From the NCBI GenBank assembly GCA_030737835.1, contig CM060852.1:19949868-20013867 (forward strand): a stretch of 64,000 nt of DNA, written 5' to 3'. The notes beneath the pieces were generated by a model. The model saw only the letters and a program-made list of their open reading frames with translations, searched no databases and was not told the DNA's origin. Made by a program: the position numbers and the translations under genes. Shown piece after piece: positions 1-13,607 of this stretch (position 1 is the stretch's first letter; every line of letters starts with the position of its first letter). This DNA comes from Acorus gramineus. Lineage: Eukaryota > Streptophyta > Magnoliopsida > Acorales > Acoraceae.

Positions 1-631
1 TTCGATTAAATAGATTTTAATCAGATAGTTAAAATAATCACCCCATAAAATCACATATATTCTCACAAATCGTGATCCCTATTTTTTATCCACACAATCT
101 ACCTATTTTTCTTTTGTGATTTTTATCAAATATTTTCTCATTATTCGATTAAATGCACTATAATTGTACGGTGATTACAAGGTGACAGCATATATCACCT
201 CTCATATATGAGATATCTCTTTTTTTATTTTTTACTTTTATAAAAAATTTATTTACCAATTTTGTGATCAATAAAACAACGGAGATCAACATAACAACAC
301 AAGCATACAGTCGATCTTCCCACCCCAGTGAATTGTAACCTCACCCCAACGGGGTGGCGATCCGTCCCATTAAATAATAAAAACGATATCGAGACGTCCG
401 TGTCCGACCCAATACAAACAAAAACAAAAAGTTCCCAAATTTATTAATCAGTCCCTAAAAACAAAAAGAGAGAGACCCACGTTTCGGTCTCTCGCTCACC
501 CTACCATGCGTTTCCGTCAATTATTCAGATCTACCGATCTCTTTCTCTTCTTCCCATATATTGATTGATCTGTTGAAATTCTCCCTTCTTTCGTGGTGGA
601 GAAGAAAAACCCCTATGTTCGCCCGTCGAAG

Positions 632-815
632 ATGCGAAGCTCCATCGCCAAATACAAGGAAAGCCTCTCTCGGATTGCCCTCGACGTCCAGGGCGCCGCC
701 GAGGACCTCGAAACCGACGGATCGGACGCTTTCGTCCCCTCCAATCGCCGCTCCTCTCAACGCTTCACTCAATCGACATCTACAGCTCCCGACGGAGGTT
801 CGGATGAGGTATTAC

Positions 816-852
<37 letters not shown>

Positions 853-3800
853 GGAGGAGGGAGCGTTTGTTATCAATTGGTTTAGTATTTGACAAGATTG
901 GGAGGAAAATTGTTGGGGATTCGTGAATGTTTTGTTGGATGGGATTCGTAGTGAAGATTGAGTTTTATGTGTGTTTTAGTTTAAATATAAATTATTGATT
1001 TTGAAGAAGAGATTTGGATACAATGTACAAACTTGTGATATATAGAAGATCTTGAGTGAAGAAATGAATGATCAGAAAACGTTGACTTTGATTTATTAGA
1101 ATTTGCCAATTTGCTCTAGTATTGTTTGTGGATTTGGAGCCTTTGTTCTTAATCTTTACAGCAAAAGTTGTCTTTGATTTTGTACCTGCTATTTTTTCTA
1201 TTCTCATGACCTTGGCATAACCATCTGTGCTTCTTTTTCTTCTTTTCTGTTTTTAGATTGATCAGTACAAATATGAAATTCAGAAGCTTCGGGCATCTGA
1301 ATCTGAAATTAAGCAACTGTCGATTAATTATGCAGCCTTGTTGAAGGAGAACGAGGTAGAGTATTGCCTTTTTTTACCTCGCTAAACTACACTGCCACGT
1401 GCTATTTTTTTTTTCTTCCCCAAATTAAATTGTTCGACATTTAGGTTCAGTGAGATCCGAAAGAAATTTTATGATACGACAGCTGAGTGCTATGAATCCA
1501 ACAGTATTTTAGATCATTAAAAAATGGGGATGTTAAGATGGATAGGTGGGAAAATTCGGAGGATTAGAAATGAATGCACTAAAGTAAGCTAAGTGGATTG
1601 ATTGGATATTCTTAACATTTGCAACATCTTCCAATGGTGCATCTTTTTTTTGAGAATAATATAGGAGATTATCTTATCTTATTTCAATAAACCCCCGAAA
1701 AAGAGACGAGGGATCTCCTTACATGCTAAAACAAGGAATATACAAAGATTTAGTAGAGATTCTCAATTATACTATCCTCTTCCCCAAGCATTACCCATAA
1801 TGGAACGCGGCGAAGGCTCCTCCAAAATGAATTTGACCCAATCCAACAGCATCGAAGAAATGACGGACCAAGTATTCTCCCAATACATCCTTTTTTGCTT
1901 GAACACTCTCACATTTTGAGTTAGCCAAATAGACCAGCAAATAGCATGGGGAATCAACCATTAGAATTTCGCACGAGTGCTTCTATTTCCTTTCAATCGG
2001 CGATCCTGGAACCACCTCGTGATGGCATTATTTTCAATTAGTCTAACGGCTGTTCCTACTTATTTCCTGTTGGATTGTTTGAACCAATGGGTTTTCCTGC
2101 CGGGTTTTGTTCTGTTCCTCGATTTGCACACTTGTGGAAAGAGATTTGATTGTGCTCTTCATTAGTGAATCTGTCTGCATGTTTTCACAATGATCAATAG
2201 TTGTAATTTTAACCAGTTCAATTACATTATGGATTCCTCTATTTCTGGACAGGAGCAACTTTTAAGATTACGGGAGGAGAATAGCTCGTTGAAGAAAAAT
2301 TTAGAGGTGAAAAATACTGCTGGATATCCAACAAGAGATGAAAACCCGAGAGCATTTGCAAATAGCTCAATCTCACAGAAGGTAGTACTTAATTTTTTTT
2401 CCTCATATTAACACAACAAATCAGTGATCATCCACAACAATAGTGTCCCTAAAAGTTTTGTAAAGATCAAGCAATGTAGGTGCAGTGGTTGATTTCTTGT
2501 CTACTAATGTTGTAGACACATCAAATGTGCCTAAACTATATACTGGGAGAATGCAACATGACGAAAAGAAGTCTGATAGGTACTCCATTTTGGTTGCGGT
2601 AACTCATAATCTTAAGAGTTGCTGTGTAAGTTTATGCGATTAATCAAGACTACATAACTGTTGTGGGCCTTATAAGATATATTTGTATACCGTGTTTTGT
2701 TGCTAATGGGCTGTGGCTTGTAATTGGAAAAGGGGAAGTTGCTGTCTGTTAAATTTATTGGATTCACTTTTGTAAATTCAATTATCATATGTTGCTTGTT
2801 TTGGTTTCTGCCATAAAAATTCAAATTACCCTTATGTCCCTTTTTTTGAAAATACCCATGTCCCTTTCCTGTCCTTTATCTCTCTTTTTTCCCCTTTTTA
2901 ATTATCTGCAATCTTTAGTATTTTTCCGATTATTAATTATAATGTAACACCACACCTATCCCAAAAAAACTATTTATCGGAACAATCATACTCTGAGCCT
3001 CAATTTAATGTTTTAGTTTCCTTAATGCAAATTCTTTTTCCATGGATAAATTTGGTCCTTTTTGTTATGCATGGAGAAGGTTTCCATAATTTACTTTTTA
3101 TAATTAAGACCACAACTTATGTTATTCTATAACCTCTTATGATATTTGTCCAGGGAAACGGTGACCATTCACCCATTAGACAGTACAAGAATGTGATGCA
3201 GTCAAATTATCGCACAACTGGTAGCAATTCTCCAAAAGGAGTTTTTGCTAAGCATGATGCTTCTACCAATGGAAGTCAATCTAATGGAGTTCAACGGAAT
3301 GCAGAGATGAAACATACAAATTCACAGGGGACTGAGAAGGTGCTTTAATCATCTGTTTATTCTGCTTATTTCCTTTGTGGTGGTTTCTTTAGTTACATAC
3401 AATCTCAGATATTACCAAGTTTCTGTTAATAACTTAATATGCTTATAGTAAGACATGCAAGTTTTAATTCAGACACCCGATTTGCATCTTTTCTCGCATT
3501 TCCATTATTATATAGATTTTTATCATGAAAAATAAATATGATAATGGGGCTGTATGGGCATGTGGTAGGAGCTTGCAGGTCTTCTTGAAGAAAACAGATC
3601 TTTGGCAGCTGTACAGGCAAAGCATGAGTCTGTAATTAAACAATTGGAGGCACAGCTTGAGAAAGAACGTGGAAATGTAGCACACTTGAAGCTCAAGTTA
3701 CAAGGTTCCTCTTCTTGGTGATTGATGCATTTTTAATTGTTTATTTACCACATGGATTTAAAAGGCAATATAGCCTTTTTTTTTACCTCCATTTCTTGAT

Positions 3801-6800
3801 CTTGGAATTACTCTCAGAGGAGCACAACCTCAGTGAGTCTGTGCAGAGGGAGCTTCATGACATGAAGATAGAGAAGGACAGAGTAAGTTCTGGCCAAACA
3901 GTGGTATATAATTTCCCATAGGACTGTTAAGCTATATATAATTCATACAAGCACTTGTATGTGTCGTAGTCCTTCACATGAGCTAGATTTGATTGTTATG
4001 AAGCTTGACAAGCTCTCATGCTCTTCATCCCAATAGGTAAACTCATTGCACAAGAACATTATATATGTTCATATGCTGTGCATCATATTGTTGGCAACTT
4101 GACATTTTAACCTGTTACATTAGTTTGGCAATACTTTCTAAAGACAATGCACAATGGCTAAATATGCACCTACAATTTTGTATCACTTTATGCTAAACAA
4201 CTCTTTTTTTTATTTTATTTTTTTATTTAGCTTTGGAATATCATTCAGCCATATAACTTGGTTACATTGGGATTCAACTTGCAGACCTTTACGGAGATGG
4301 ATGATTTGGGTGATCAGTTGAAGGAAAATATGTTAGAACTACAACGACTGCAGCTCGAATTGAATAGAAGGAACATGGAAAAAGCAGATGGATCTTTAGA
4401 GAGTTTAAAATGTTTAGTCACAGCATTGGAGAAAGAGAATGCACAAATCAAGGTTGATGATTGACGCATTGTACAGTGGAGATGCTTTAACATGTTATAT
4501 GTTTTCTTTTGAGTTTTCTACCAATTTTCTCAACTGAAGACTCTTGCAATGCTACAGATATGCTCTTACATTATATATATTTTTAATGTGCAGATGGACA
4601 ATGGAAAACTTGAAGCTGCACTAAAAGTTTCCACAAGGCTGTCTTTTGATAGAACTGACATTGATGATAATGAGAATGTGAATAGACAACTAGATAAGTT
4701 TAATGAGGTATGCCTTCAGTTCATTTATGGTTGATTGTTCTTGGGATTATAAGAACTAAAAGATTACAGGTTGCCACCAATATTCAGGAACACCTCTAGA
4801 AAAATTTTCCGTACATCTGCATATTTTTCTTATATAGAAGTGGTGATACGTTATAAAAATTATTGTGTTTCATTATTATAAAGATTTTTTTCCCTTTTGG
4901 GAAAGTTATCTGGAATTCTGTTTTTCCTCCTCGATATGAGATGAGAATATTTTGAGAAAAGAGTTATTTTTTCAGAAACTTAGTTTGGGGGGGGGGGGGG
5001 ATAGATTGGGATGAGAAAATTAGAGAGAAAGTGAGAAAGGATAGCCTAGAAAACTCAATTTCCTTTCCATCTACTTTCTTATATACAAGTGGCCTACTTA
5101 TACATAAAAAATTAAAAACATGACTCTTGACTCTTGGACCATGACCCTTTGATTCTCCGACCTTAAGCAACCATGACTCCTGGACTCCCCTACATTAAAC
5201 AACCCTCTATCCTCTGATGATACAGAGATGCTTGGTGCTTTGTGGTAGTTGATGATGTAGACTCGTCTCATCATGCTTTGGTCATTGGATTGATGAAATA
5301 TTGGATCCATCCAACAAATACAGGGGTTCCGAATCATTTTTATGACCAGAACACGTGTGACGTCACAAAATTCATCAGGAAAGAAGAGATCTTCATACTT
5401 GTGGTGAAAGAAACAAAGAGTTATAAATTTGTTTATCTATTGATTTTGATGTTTTGGAGTCAAACGAGTTCCTGGACACCTTGGTTAAACTACACATCCC
5501 TCTGGACTGAATATGGACTGTTTAGTTTTTGTTTGCAGCATCTTGCTTTTTTGCATATGATTAGCATTTTATTCAGTTCATCCATGCATCGATGTTTTTC
5601 TTTGAAATAGCTTTAGCTGCTTTACTACTATTTAAAGCTTCATGGCATTGTGATGTATGGTTACTTTTTTAAATCTTCATGGCATTGTGATATATAGTTA
5701 TATCCCATCTGCATTCATGAATTATTAAGACACTCTAATATAAATGTTGGTACTGCGTTATTATTTACATAGTATCTCTCACACATTTTAATGTGGAAAT
5801 GGAATTTCATGGCACCTTAGTTAGTCAGTAGATTATATGAAGATTTTCAATGTACACATTTTGTACTTACATTTATCCTTTGAAGTGTAAATAAAGATGT
5901 GAAATTATCTATTCTGCAGTTGGAGAAAACTCTGAAAGATGCTTGCCGGGAAAGGGACAAAGCTTTGCAAGAATTAACGAGGCTCAAACAGCATTTACTA
6001 GATAAGGTAACTTTCACTTCAAGTTAAAGTAATTTGACTTAATACCATTGTGAGGCAAGCATGTGTTGCGGTACTGTGCCTATGAATTTACTTAAAAAAC
6101 ATCAATATTCAATATATTATTTTGTTAACGTAAATAAATAAAAACTTATTACTGAAAAGTTTCTTAAAGTTGAATCTGATGATGACTTGTGAATGTTAGA
6201 ATTGCATGTGCCTTTTTGTGTGAATAGTGGGATACATACCCTGCATAAGTTTTCAATTATAATTCTTTTCTTCCAGTTTTCCAATGGAAACCATTTGATT
6301 CAAATGATCTCATAAAATGATCAACTCCATCTCCATCATTGTAAACGAGCCATTCAATCATTTACTTAGATTCTCCATCTTGTGCCTGATTTGTTTCCCC
6401 ATATGGATTGTAATACTTGTCCAATGTCATTCCTGTGATTTTAACTATTTCCTAGGAAAAGGCGAAGTATGAAGTTAACTGGGAATAACTGCGATGTTAG
6501 TTATCAGCTGGTGCACTTATTCAATAATTTTGTGCAAAAGTTATACATGGGCAGCCTGAGGATGCTTCTTGGTTTATATATTTGCATGTTCTTTTGTGAA
6601 TGCATAATATAATCATTTTAATTGAGGTTCATGGCATGTTTTTTTTTGGGTAGTAAAAGGTGGAATGTCCACCGGATTTTATAAGAATCAGTGAATATCC
6701 ACAAGACATGGGAGAGACAAGATTATTGAATACATATAGATATATATCCCAATCCCAATCCTGAATTATAAACCCATTATTTTCTCCACAAAAAAATGAC

Positions 6801-9800
6801 CATCGAATTGAGGAATATTGTTGAAGCCCTAATGTTGTATTTACTCCACAGAATATCCACTATGCCATTCCAATTGTTCTAATCTGCTGAAGACGGTTGG
6901 ATTTTCAGAATAGACATGAAGTCTTGAAGATGATTCAGTTTTTTAATCTGTTATGTCTTCCAATTTTTTTCATGGGCATGCAATTTGAAGCTTGTAGATT
7001 TCAACATATGCTCTGCAAAAATGTGTACCGTTATCGTACACTTAGTCGCACATGTTTTGCAGAAATGTATGTATTATGCACTTAAGTTTTCCCCCTTTAT
7101 ACATTCTGCAGTTAAATTGAAGATCGTTTCTTCTACTACGGTATTGTATAGGAAATGGAAGAATCAGATAAGATGGATGAAGACAGCAAGCTGATTGAGG
7201 AACTTCAGACGAGATCTGCACATCAGAGAAATCAACTATTACACTTGGAGAAGGCTCTGAAACAGGCTGTATTGAAACAGGAAGAGCTGAGGAAGATTAA
7301 CAGTGATGAAATTCAGAGAGCAGACGAAATAATTAATGACCTGAAACAAAAGCTCTCCAGATTCATGGCCACAATTGAGTCCAAAGATGTTGAATTATTG
7401 AATCTTCAAACTGCTCTTGGGCAGTTTTATGCTGAAAGTGAACAAAAGGTAAATCAGGTTTCTTGTAAGACAACATCCCTGCAACTTATGATTTTGATGG
7501 GAACTTAGGGTTTTAGTTACTCAAATGATAACCCTATCTTCTTGTTAAAAAGTGGATGCATTCACAAGAAGTAAGATCGTACTGATAATCAGATTCAAAT
7601 TTCGGCCTGAATCTTTGGTTATATATATAGGGGGTTCTTCTGTTTTGCTTATTAACAAATGGATATATTTGATCAGTTGAACTAAATCCGAATATTAACT
7701 AATCGTCTGGATTTCTGATGGTAGGACCGGCTAGGCAGAGATTTGGCTTTGGCAAGGGATGAATCAGCTAAACTTACTGCATCGTTAAGGGTATGTTAAT
7801 CTTTGAACCCATCCTCTATTATTTAATGGGAACTGATTGCCATATTATATATATAAAGGTGGTTTGTGTGCTTGTGCAGAAACGCTTATTCTGCATTTCT
7901 GTATCATGTCCTATTGATATAATTTTTGGCTAAATTTTAAATCCTGTTGACTTTTTAAACATTTCATAGGAGTGTAGCATGTAAACGCATGTCAAAAATG
8001 TTTAAGAAGAGTTGTAATATGCGAGACCTTTATTGAAATGCTCGAAGGTCTTGTTATCTAGGCACTGAACAATTAATTGTGGTACAGTTTATCAGATACG
8101 GCCAGAATAATAACCATATTCCCAAAATTTACTAGTTATTATGACTCAGATTTATAATTAAAGATACTTATGAAATATTCACATTAGTAGCACCTTGTCA
8201 ATTTATCTTAAGGCACCACGTTGAACAAGAGAGAGAGTGTGTGTTCATATGTGTTTGCACATGCATGTCTGGGTGGGGAGTCTTAAGTTGGTGATGTGAT
8301 GTCATTTTTTGATATAATTGTTTTTTATAATTGCTCTTTTAGGTTGCAAATCAACTACTGGAGGCATCAACCAAAGAAAAGGAAGACATACTCTTGAAGC
8401 TTTCGCAAACTGAAAACATGTTATCTGAGAGCAGGAATGCAATATTCAAACTTGAACAAGATAATATTAAAGTACGCAGTGCATTGGAGAAGAGTATAAC
8501 AAGTTTAAATAGGATGTCTTTGGATTCTGATAACTTCGTCGACAGGTTAGCCCTTGGTGGTGTAGTTTTGCTTTATAAAATATAACTGTGCTATATCTTT
8601 CCATGGTGTACATTTCCTTTGGTTATTAAAGTTGAAGTAGTTGAGCATATCATTATAAAACTGGTTTCATTATCTTGAATGTCCAGAAGACATAAAGAGC
8701 ATGGGTGGAACTGAATTGTTCCATGAAATCTCAAATATCTATTGGTGTATTCTTTATGTTACGAATTATATTAATATCTCCATTCGTCCCAGTCACCAAA
8801 TAGGTGAAATAAATGAAAACATGGATTTTTGTTTAAGAAAGAGATTTTATCATCATGACTATCAGTATTATCAAAGCCTCTCCAATTATGTGAGTTCATT
8901 TTTTTGAGTCCATATCTTTCATGTATCTGCTTACTATTCTAATTATGTTTTGTAGGGCTTGCTTTTCTCTTCTTAGGACAATCTACCCTGATATAGTTTG
9001 CTTCTGTCATTCTTTTGTGCATAGACCAAAATTACCTCTGTACAAATAAAAGTACTTTAGTATCATATATTTCAAATGTACAGAGCACTTTTAAGAGATT
9101 TAATTCCTAAAGTTTCTAATGGCAAGTTTATATGTGAACATATGGTTGGTTTCAGTTTATAAAAGAAAAGATTTGAGCTTGTTCTTACATTATAATTCTT
9201 AGTACATCTCCATAATTTGTAAGCATTATATCATAATGTAGCATTTCATAATAGTTCTATAAGTTTTTTATATCAGATGGTAGGTGTGGTTGATTTATTA
9301 AATTTAGGCAAGTTTGACACTGCACGTATTGGAACCGACACACGTTCTTCCATGTCACACAAGTTAGGAGGAATTTTTTTTTTTGTGAACCATGTGCTAC
9401 TGCTATTAAGAGAGAATTTTTCCATTACCAAAGTGTAGGTAATGCTGATTTGTATGCTATAGGAATTTTCTTGGCCATCATTTTATTAAAAAAATTACCT
9501 CTGCATGCACTTGTCCTTTGAATACTGAACTTCTGTCTTCTTATCTGTAAATGCATTTATTATTGTTGTGATATAAATAGTTCAGAACATTAGACTATGA
9601 CCCCATACACCAACTCATTTGACTGATATTATAAGCATTTGATTATTTTACTCTATGTATGTGCAATGATGGCCCTGATTTTGGCACAAACAATTAATCA
9701 ATGATTTAACAATATTGTTATGTTTTTTCACCAACTTCTAGCATGAAGTAAGAAATTTCAATTGATGAATGACTTGTAACTCTGGCAGGCGCATCGTGAT

Positions 9801-11551
9801 CAAATTACTAGTGACTTATTTTCAGAGAAACCACAGTAAAGAGGTGACATTTCTTTTTACTCAGTGTTGACCACTGTCATGACAATGATCAATCCTGATA
9901 GTTAAATATGCTTGTGAACATATCACTGACTTAAAAGAATGCAGGTTCTGGATGTTATGGTTCGCATTCTGGGGTTCTCAGATGAAGACAAACAGCGCAT
10001 AGGTGCAGCTCAACAAGTTGCAGGAAAGGGTGTTGTCAGAGGTGTATTGGGTTTCCCAGGACGCCTTGTTGGTGGCATCCTGGGAGGAAGCTCTAGTGGA
10101 GTATCTTCTCCCCTGCCTGGCGACAACCAGGTTGGTTCTCTTTCCCCCTTTATTTGCTATTTATGTTTATTGAAGAGTTGTTTCAAACATGTCACACTCT
10201 GGAAAAGAATTCTGGTGTTATGGAATCGCGCAGTGCGTTTTTATATTGTTCTTTGATGGAGGAAATCTTTGACAATTGGGTGTCAAAATATATTTAGAAG
10301 GATGTGCACCCTGAATCTCAGGGTCTCTTGCACCTGAAGTGAGAGACATGCTACATGTGCTCCATGTTGTCGCATAAAGCTACATTGAAAAAAAAATCTG
10401 TTTTGTTCTGAACATTCAAAAAATTCACTCTGTTGTGCTGGAAAAATGTCTCTCACAAGGGACTTCTGTTGATGGGGGTGTCTAGGCTATAGAAAATGTC
10501 TCCCACAAGGGACTATAATTTTAGCATGGGTACAAAATCTACAGTAGCATTTCTTTTTCAGTAAAAATTTAATGCTGACATTAAATGTTTCATCGAACTT
10601 ATGTAACCTCCAGGTCCACCAAAATTGGCATTGCCCTAAATATAGGCACAACTTACAGTATTGGTGACAGTGTACCAACTTGAATCCATGTAAATAGTCT
10701 GAATCTATGGGTGAAATGCATGATTTAATGTCTAAAGAAACACAATCTACTGCCTGCCTTGACAAAATGACCAGAACCAATTGGTTGGCTTGTCGGAGAT
10801 GACAGTCATAAAAAATTTGGGAAGTAATTTTGGATAGAATCCAGGGTTTTATGTCCTCATAACCTATGTTAACCACCAGTTCCCAGTAATTGGATCATGA
10901 AATATGTAGTATTTTGTCATATGCTCATATTATGTTGAAACTTGCCAAATGGTGGTTCAAAGCCTAAAGTTTTGGCTCGCTTGCTTGAGAAGAAACACTT
11001 GTGCTGTGGAAAGAATTTTTTTATAGCTTTTGAGTTCATCAGTCAGTGGGATCCTATTGATGTTTGGAAAGGTCAGATTGTCGTCGTTAATGGATGTGGT
11101 GTGATAAAGAAACATTCCATCCATTTTCATCTAATATAGAATGGAGTGTAGTAATGTAAGATACTTTCTTGAATCAAAAGTTTTTGCAATTCTTATAACC
11201 ACCAACTCCTTTTTTGGGTTTGATATCAATACAGGCTTCTAACACGTGATATTTACTATGCAGTCTTTTGCAGATCTTTGGGTTGATTTTCTTCTCAAAG
11301 AAACTGAAGAGAAAGGGAGGCAGGAAAATGCAGAAACTAAAATGCCAGAGCAGAGTGTTGGCACAGGTGCCACCACATCAAGTATATCAGATGTACATTT
11401 TTCCCCACAGCACAACCGATCCCACCTGACATCAAATAGAAATCCTCCATATGAGCATGCGGGTTCTGAATTCACATCCGTTCCCCTCACATCGTCAACG
11501 CCTCAGGCGTCTGAACGCAATTCAGGGTTCTCAAGATTTCTACAAAGATAA
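632..11551 (+). CDS. GC4: Golgin candidate 3/4-like protein with GRAB domain
   Basis: Long coiled-coil Golgi tether of the plant golgin-candidate GC3/GC4 group; the family binds ARF1 at Golgi membranes through a C-terminal GRIP-related ARF-binding (GRAB) domain. Exons placed by GT-AG and phase: 632-808, 1257-1355, 2253-2381, 3154-3339, 3569-3704, 3818-3882, 4285-4452, 4594-4707, 5920-6006, 7152-7448, 7725-7790, 8343-8545, 9789-9843, 9945-10130, 11264-11551, giving 751 aa (Arabidopsis relatives are slightly over 700 aa). Residues ~60-575 are rich in E, K, L and Q and read as coiled coil. The GRAB core (RRIVIKLLVTYFQRNHSKE) is at ~576-594, followed by LDVMVRILGFSDEDKQRIG and a Gly-rich GVLGFPGRLVGGILGG stretch. 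I start at 632 because the family begins M-x-SSIA; an in-frame ATG at 593 would add 13 residues. The N-terminus (RSSIAKYKESLSRIALDV) could form an amphipathic membrane-sensing helix (inference). GC3 and GC4 cannot be separated by eye. Confidence 0.93.
816..848 (+). repeat. (CT)n microsatellite at start of golgin intron 1
   Basis: An almost pure CT run lies a few bases after the exon 1 donor at 809-810. Similar GA/CT runs sit in the leaders of three other genes in the window. Confidence 0.9.
1646..1965 (-). mobile_element. LINE (L1-type) 3' end fragment, antisense in golgin intron 2
   Basis: On the minus strand 1772-1957 encodes HAICWSIWLTQNVRVF followed by WENTWSVISSMLLDWVKF. This resembles the W-x-IW-x-xN-x-RVF tail seen after the reverse transcriptase in plant L1 elements. 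A T-run at about 1646-1653 would be the poly(A) tail of an element in this orientation. Only the last few hundred bases remain and the reading frame is short, so this is a 5'-truncated dead copy, as is usual for LINEs. Confidence 0.6.
4708..5919 (+). other. Golgin intron 8, with poly-G tract and repeat-like content
   Basis: Long intron between phase-matched exons. It holds a poly-G run near 4985-5000 and a 32-bp near-tandem duplication of a 'cttcatggcattgtgat' unit around 5637-5700. The 4970-5400 part reads like decayed repeat sequence, but I cannot assign a family. Confidence 0.5.
6640..6870 (-). mobile_element. Possible retroposon 3' end in golgin intron 9
   Basis: A T-run at 6640-6648 is followed by a compact stretch (GGTGGAATGTCCACCGG) that could be the complement of a retroposon 3' end with its poly(A) tail, as at 1646. 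There is no coding support, so LINE or SINE class cannot be decided. Confidence 0.3.
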
Positions 11552-13113
11552 AACGGCGGACTTTTCAAGCATGGATATATCAGACGTGGGCTTATAGTGA
11601 TGCAGTAATCTGGTAATGCTGAATATGTTACTTCTTTGTTCGAATGAAAGCCTGTATATTTATATTCCATTCTTTTACATGTTCTTTGATCACCACACTC
11701 TGATGATGTTATATGATGATTTGAGGAAATGATTTCTTCCTGAGTATCCTCATACTTTGAACTTGCAGTTGCTGCTTCAGCCGTCTGCGTTAATTCACCT
11801 TTTATACATGTTAGGTGTCATTTAAAATTATTTCATCTGTTGTTATAGGAATTGGACTTTTATGAAGTTTGTAACTTTGTTTGGAGCATTCGCGAACAAC
11901 TGATATAAAACGGACTTTTCCATCAGCTGACCACTATCGTTATTTGCTGCCATTTGAATTTCTGATGCTGTGCTGCTAAAGTCATCCGTAGGCTTTGTAT
12001 GGAACATGTTTGGGCATTAGTTTTTTCTTCCAAAAACTTGCTTTAAAATCAAGTTTTTAGGAAGCTATTTCTCTTTCCAATAATGATAACCAGACTTTAA
12101 ATTATAAATCTCATTTGCAAACCCTATTGGGTGTTCATTGACTTTTAAAAAATGATAAAATGATAAAATTCAGAACTGTCTTTCATTTAAAATATGTCTA
12201 GTTAACTCAAATCTTTCCTTTTCTCAATTATGTTATTATTCTTTCATCTGAATCTTGAAACTCATCTACTCATTTTAAAATTTGAATATGAATTTTAAAA
12301 TTCTTAGTTAAATTATAACTGAATTTAAATTACATTAAAACTTACTTAAATTATTTATCTTCAAAATCCTTTAAATAGTCTAGATTTTTTTTTCAAACTT
12401 ACATTTTTATTATACACATTATTATTTTTGAAGAATGTTATTAAATGAATATTATAAAAGTCAGGTATTTATTGTATTCAAATTTAAATAAAAAAAACAC
12501 ATATAATTATTATATAAAGCAATTACATTTTATAGTGGTAGTTATATTTAACTATTAATTATTGATTTCAGATTTATCATGGCACACACATACAACAATA
12601 AAAACATCTTATTTTATGAAAAGCAAATTCCTTCTTTTAAAACATCTCACATATCTGTTACATTCTAGCATTTCACAAAACATCTTTTTAATTTACATAA
12701 ATGAGATATATTTCACACAATGTAAATACATTTTCTAAATGTTTACATCTCTCATAACTATTTATTACATTTATATAAAAACTGTTACATTTACATAAAT
12801 GTAATATAATCAGTTACACTTAACCTGAATGTTTTACATTCCACACAATGTTTAAACAATTTAAAAAAGATCATCTCTATAATTATTAGTTACATTTTAT
12901 AGAAAATGTAAAATACTATTTAACAAAACATTTATATCTCTCACAACTATTTGTAAATGTAATGTATGTTACATTTATAAAATGTAACAAAAATGTAATA
13001 GTAATGTGTGTTACATTTATAAAATGTAACAAAAATGTAATAGTAATGTGTGTTACATTTATAAAATGTAACAAAAAAAATCAAATATGGAAAATGACTA
13101 GTTATATTATAAA
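11552..13113. other. Golgin 3' UTR and downstream AT-rich spacer
   Basis: The first 100-200 bases are probably golgin 3' UTR. From about 12000 the sequence becomes very AT-rich, and from 12580 it is dominated by many direct and inverted copies of TTACATTT/AAATGTAA. No coding signal on either strand. Confidence 0.6.
12961..13077. repeat. 42-bp tandem repeat with palindromic core, about 2.8 units
   Basis: Units begin at 12961, 13003 and 13045. Each contains the near-palindrome TTACATTTATAAAATGTAA followed by caaaaatgtaatagt. The units are almost identical, so the expansion is recent. There are no spacers of distinct sequence, so this is a minisatellite. Confidence 0.9.
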
Positions 13114-13122
13114 AAAATGTAA

Positions 13123-13598
13123 GGGTAATTCTATTTGAGCCCCTCTGATTTCTAAATAAGCCTCCTTTAAATCGATTATTGTTAAATATGCATTTAGATT
13201 TTCCTTATAAGTACGCCCCTAATAAATAAGCTTACCTAATTTTTTTTTAAATTTTTTAGTTTAACATTCTTTTAATAATCATACCCCCTATCTTGTGTAT
13301 ATATAGGGTTTAAATTATTTTTTTTGTTTTTTTTAGGGTTAAGGATTTTGAGGATTTGTGTGAATACGTACAAAAACAATGGATTTTCATATTCTTTTTA
13401 TATTGACATTCATTTTTTTATTAGAATACGTTAATTAGAGTTTTGTAGGAGGAGACGGGCAGGGGTGGGGGAGAGGTTTTGATGTGAGGGGCATGTTTAT
13501 TGTTTACATATAAGGTTAAATATGGGGGACTTGAACATTAAATGATTAAAATGTGAGGAGCTTACTTATAATTTAGAGGGTCTCAAATAGAGCCACCC
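13123..13598. mobile_element. Mutator-type MITE with perfect 9-bp target duplication
   Basis: The element begins GGGTAATTCTATTTGAG and ends with the reverse complement of GGGTGGCTCTATTTGAG. The terminal inverted repeats extend about 40 bp at roughly 75-80% identity. The 9-bp direct repeat AAAATGTAA flanks it at 13114-13122 and 13599-13607. A 9-bp duplication is the signature of Mutator-like transposition. The 476-bp interior is AT-rich and non-coding. The target is itself one of the local ATGTAA repeats. Confidence 0.85.
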
Positions 13599-13607
13599 AA
13601 AATGTAA

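Noticed and set aside
561-926. Long overlapping ORFs around golgin exon 1
   Set aside because: Frame shadows running through exon 1 and the CT repeat; only the 632 frame splices in phase into the golgin coding series.
4970-5400. Possible LTR remnant in golgin intron 8
   Set aside because: TATA-like and terminal-like words are present but no second end or internal domain; evidence too thin to call.
12961-13077. Short regularly spaced repeats that could suggest a CRISPR array
   Set aside because: Tandem units without distinct spacers in a plant nuclear genome; it is a minisatellite.
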